Shown piece by piece: positions 62,809 to 64,000 of a stretch of DNA of 64,000 bases. Source of the stretch: Intrasporangium calvum (GTDB lineage: Bacteria > Actinomycetota > Actinomycetes > Actinomycetales > Dermatophilaceae); the NCBI RefSeq assembly GCF_028446585.1, contig NZ_JAPFQL010000004.1, positions 1-64,000 of the forward strand, given 5' to 3'. Both the position numbers and the translations under genes were made by a program. The notes beneath the pieces are model-generated. The model did no database searches, was not told where the DNA came from, and saw nothing but the letters and a program-made list of their open reading frames with translations. Positions within the stretch are counted from its first letter, which is position 1; each line of letters starts with the position of its first letter.

Positions 62809-62861
62809 TGCGCGCCAGCCGCCACCGGACCGGCCTGGCTGCACGGGGGTTGCGCGCCAGC
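62809..62861 (+). promoter_or_regulatory. Two direct repeats upstream of osmC, possible LuxR-type sites
   Basis: TGCGCGCCAGC occurs twice, 42 bases apart (about four helical turns), between the hydrolase-LuxR gene and osmC. They could be binding sites for that regulator. Confidence 0.4.
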
Positions 62862-62934
62862 GCCGATGCCTGCGCCCCCGGCGCACTCCTACCGTCGAGA
62901 TGACCCACGGGGGTCCATGACAGGGAGGAACAGC

Positions 62935-63435
62935 ATGACCACCACGATCCACGAGTCGAAGGCGGGCTTCATCGCGAACCCCGACTCCGGCAAGGTGGCC
63001 CCGAAGGCCACTGCCTCGCTCGCCAACGGTCGCGCCCGCGTCTCGTCCGGCCCGTTCAACTGGGACGTCGACCTGCCGCCCGTCGTCGGTGGCGGCAACC
63101 AGGCACCCAGCCCGACCGCCTACCTGCTCGGGGCGTTGGCCGCCTGCGCAGTGGCGTTCGTCAACGACATGCTCGCGCCGGAGTTCGCGGTCGTCCTGGA
63201 CGACCTCAGCGCCGAGGCCCGTTGCTCCACGGACCTCGCCGGTCTGGTCGGCGTCGAGGGGGTGGACCCCCGGCTCTTCTCGATCGCCATGGACGTGACC
63301 ATCACGTCCCCCAGCCCCGCCGAGAACGTCAGGGCACTCGAGGAGGCCTGGCTCGCCCGGTGCCCGATCTTCCTGGCCCTCTCCGAAGCCAACGCCGTCG
63401 ACGTCACCTTCCACCTCGAGAGGAGCGCATCATGA
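62935..63435 (+). CDS. OsmC/Ohr-family protein
   Basis: 166 residues of the OsmC family, thiol peroxidases reducing organic hydroperoxides. The redox Cys pair is visible in LLGALAACAVAFVNDML near residue 73 and EEAWLARCPIFLALSEAN near 145. The N-terminus reads ATASLANGRARVSSGPFNW near 25. A CAGGGAGGAA Shine-Dalgarno precedes the ATG. The stop overlaps the start of the small secreted protein gene (ATGA), and the hydrolase-LuxR fusion lies upstream on the same strand. Confidence 0.88.
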   Translation: MTTTIHESKAGFIANPDSGKVAPKATASLANGRARVSSGPFNWDVDLPPVVGGGNQAPSPTAYLLGALAACAVAFVNDMLAPEFAVVLDDLSAEARCSTDLAGLVGVEGVDPRLFSIAMDVTITSPSPAENVRALEEAWLARCPIFLALSEANAVDVTFHLERSAS

Positions 63436-63716
63436 CCCTCCGCGCCAGCGCCACACTGCTCGCCGCCCTCGCCCTGAGTCTCGTCGCCGCCGGGCCGGCC
63501 GGCGCCCACGGCCAGATCATCCAGCCGCCCGCCCACGACGAGCCGGTCGTCACCGGACCGATCAGCAGGGCCTGGGCACAGGCGCACTGCAACGCGGCCT
63601 CGCCGGCCATCGTCACGGAGGCATCGAACGGCGTCGTCGCCTTCCCACCCGGCACGGCCCTGCCCTGCCCGGACGAGCCGAACCCGGGCGGTCAGGTCCA
63701 CCCGGAGACACCCTGA
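63432..63716 (+). CDS. Small secreted protein with predicted N-terminal His
   Basis: 94 residues. The Sec signal (MTLRASATLLAALALSLVAA, then GPAGA) should be cut after AGA, leaving a mature chain of about 69 residues that begins HGQIIQPPAHDEPV. It contains two Cys (AHCNAASP and ALPCPDEP), several His and a Pro-rich end. An exposed N-terminal His next to Gly recalls copper-binding proteins such as AA10 LPMOs and CopC-like proteins, but the protein is far too small to be an LPMO. Function is unknown. It overlaps osmC by 4 bases. Confidence 0.7.
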   Translation: MTLRASATLLAALALSLVAAGPAGAHGQIIQPPAHDEPVVTGPISRAWAQAHCNAASPAIVTEASNGVVAFPPGTALPCPDEPNPGGQVHPETP

Positions 63717-63738
63717 GACTTCCTGAGACTTCCTGAGA
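63714..63738 (+). repeat. Short tandem repeat TGAGACTTCC
   Basis: Two and a half copies of a 10-base unit cover the stop of the small secreted protein gene and the bases just after it. Confidence 0.6.
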
Positions 63739-63741
63739 GGG

Positions 63742-63787
63742 CGGACTGGCGGCGGCGCCGCACACCAGCGGTGCCGCCGTCAGTCCG
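63742..63787. terminator. Bidirectional terminator hairpin
   Basis: CGGACTGGCGGCGGCGC and GTGCCGCCGTCAGTCCG pair over 17 positions with two mismatches between convergent genes. The right arm overlaps the stop codon of the partial alpha/beta hydrolase gene. Confidence 0.7.
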
Positions 63788-64000
63788 TTTCGTCGAGGAA
63801 GGCCCGGGTCAGGTCCGCCAGCTCTCGGGGATGGTCGGCGTTGAGCAACGAGCTGCCGCCCTCGACGGTCTCCAGCCGGGCGCCGGACACGGCCCCGAGC
63901 ACCTGCCGGGCGGCGACGATCCCCATCCGGTCCCGCCCACCGACGACGACAAGGGTGGGCGCGGCGATCCGGCTGATGATCTCGAGACCGTCGAACGTGC
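63780..64000 (-). CDS. Alpha/beta hydrolase, C-terminal part (partial, runs off the right edge)
   Basis: The last 72 residues are visible. They show the late alpha/beta-hydrolase pattern IAAPTLVVVGGRDRMGIVAA, with the catalytic-acid Asp in GGRDRMG, then GARLETVEGGSSLLNADHPR and RAFLDETD. At the place where the catalytic His usually stands (often GGSH or AGH) this protein reads GGSS, with a His 6 residues later in NADHP. The full gene is needed to judge activity. Confidence 0.75.
   Translation of the reverse strand, partial: TFDGLEIISRIAAPTLVVVGGRDRMGIVAARQVLGAVSGARLETVEGGSSLLNADHPRELADLTRAFLDETD

Noticed and set aside
63432-63716. The secreted His-Gly protein as an AA10 lytic polysaccharide monooxygenase
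   Set aside because: The mature chain is about 69 residues, far below the size of any LPMO domain, and the second His of the copper brace cannot be assigned.

Overview
This window is GC-rich DNA from an actinobacterium. Signs of this are NNG/NNC codon bias, frequent GTG starts, many apparent leaderless promoters, a bacterial proteasome activator (Bpa), DUF1918 and Rv1738-like (DUF1876) proteins, and a DevS/DevR-type two-component pair. The gene set, with ykoE-type ECF uptake, a DosR-like module and a hut pathway using HutF, fits a Micrococcales lineage such as Intrasporangiaceae. That assignment is inference. No rRNA, tRNA, CRISPR array, prophage or insertion sequence was seen, and no gene-free stretch exceeds 300 bases.

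Layout. 1-4563: the start of a membrane protein, a histidine phosphatase, a lipoprotein, and a thiamine-precursor ECF operon (ykoE plus a fused YkoD-YkoC) under a TPP riboswitch. 4633-9788: DUF4235 protein, beta-CASP nuclease, DUF1918 protein and pyruvate phosphate dikinase behind a DosR-like box. 9937-15176: amidase, M20 amidohydrolase, MHS transporter and LysR regulator, apparently for an amide or carbamoyl substrate. 15207-18224: NarL-type response regulator and GAF kinase, divergent from a DUF1918-DUF1876 fusion across a second DosR-like box. 18262-19772: a two-gene HTH plus AbiEii/MNT-type nucleotidyltransferase cassette resembling a toxin-antitoxin module. 19823-29912: histidine utilisation (hutI, hutF, M20 hydrolase, hutU, hutH) with an IclR regulator; an MFS transporter and YbaK gene sit inside it on the other strand. 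30003-33920: kinase/response-regulator pair, quinone oxidoreductase, PadR regulator and a small membrane protein. 34060-42474: PhoX, a tandem-domain protein, a second NarL-type pair, Bpa, a membrane-anchored metallophosphoesterase and an acyl-CoA ligase. 42600-53208: VOC pseudogene, Ric iron-sulfur repair protein, PH-domain protein, SGNH hydrolase, TrpB2, Tag, PaiB, two tandem metallo-beta-lactamase-fold hydrolases and an OmpR/HAMP-kinase pair. 53314-64000: VIT-family transporter, SNF2 ATPase, NAD synthase, PNPOx-like protein, TDT channel, kbl, a hydrolase-LuxR fusion, OsmC, a small secreted protein and the end of an alpha/beta hydrolase.

Three themes stand out. First, an 11-base word (GTATGCCGCTG) occurs exactly 17 times, both between genes and inside coding regions in several reading frames. 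Second, intergenic spaces hold several unrelated, highly structured inverted repeats. Third, start codons often lie 6-7 bases after a TANNNT-like -10 box, consistent with leaderless transcription, and several candidate operators (DosR-like, IclR, PadR and the HTH-NTase cassette) can be tied to adjacent regulators.
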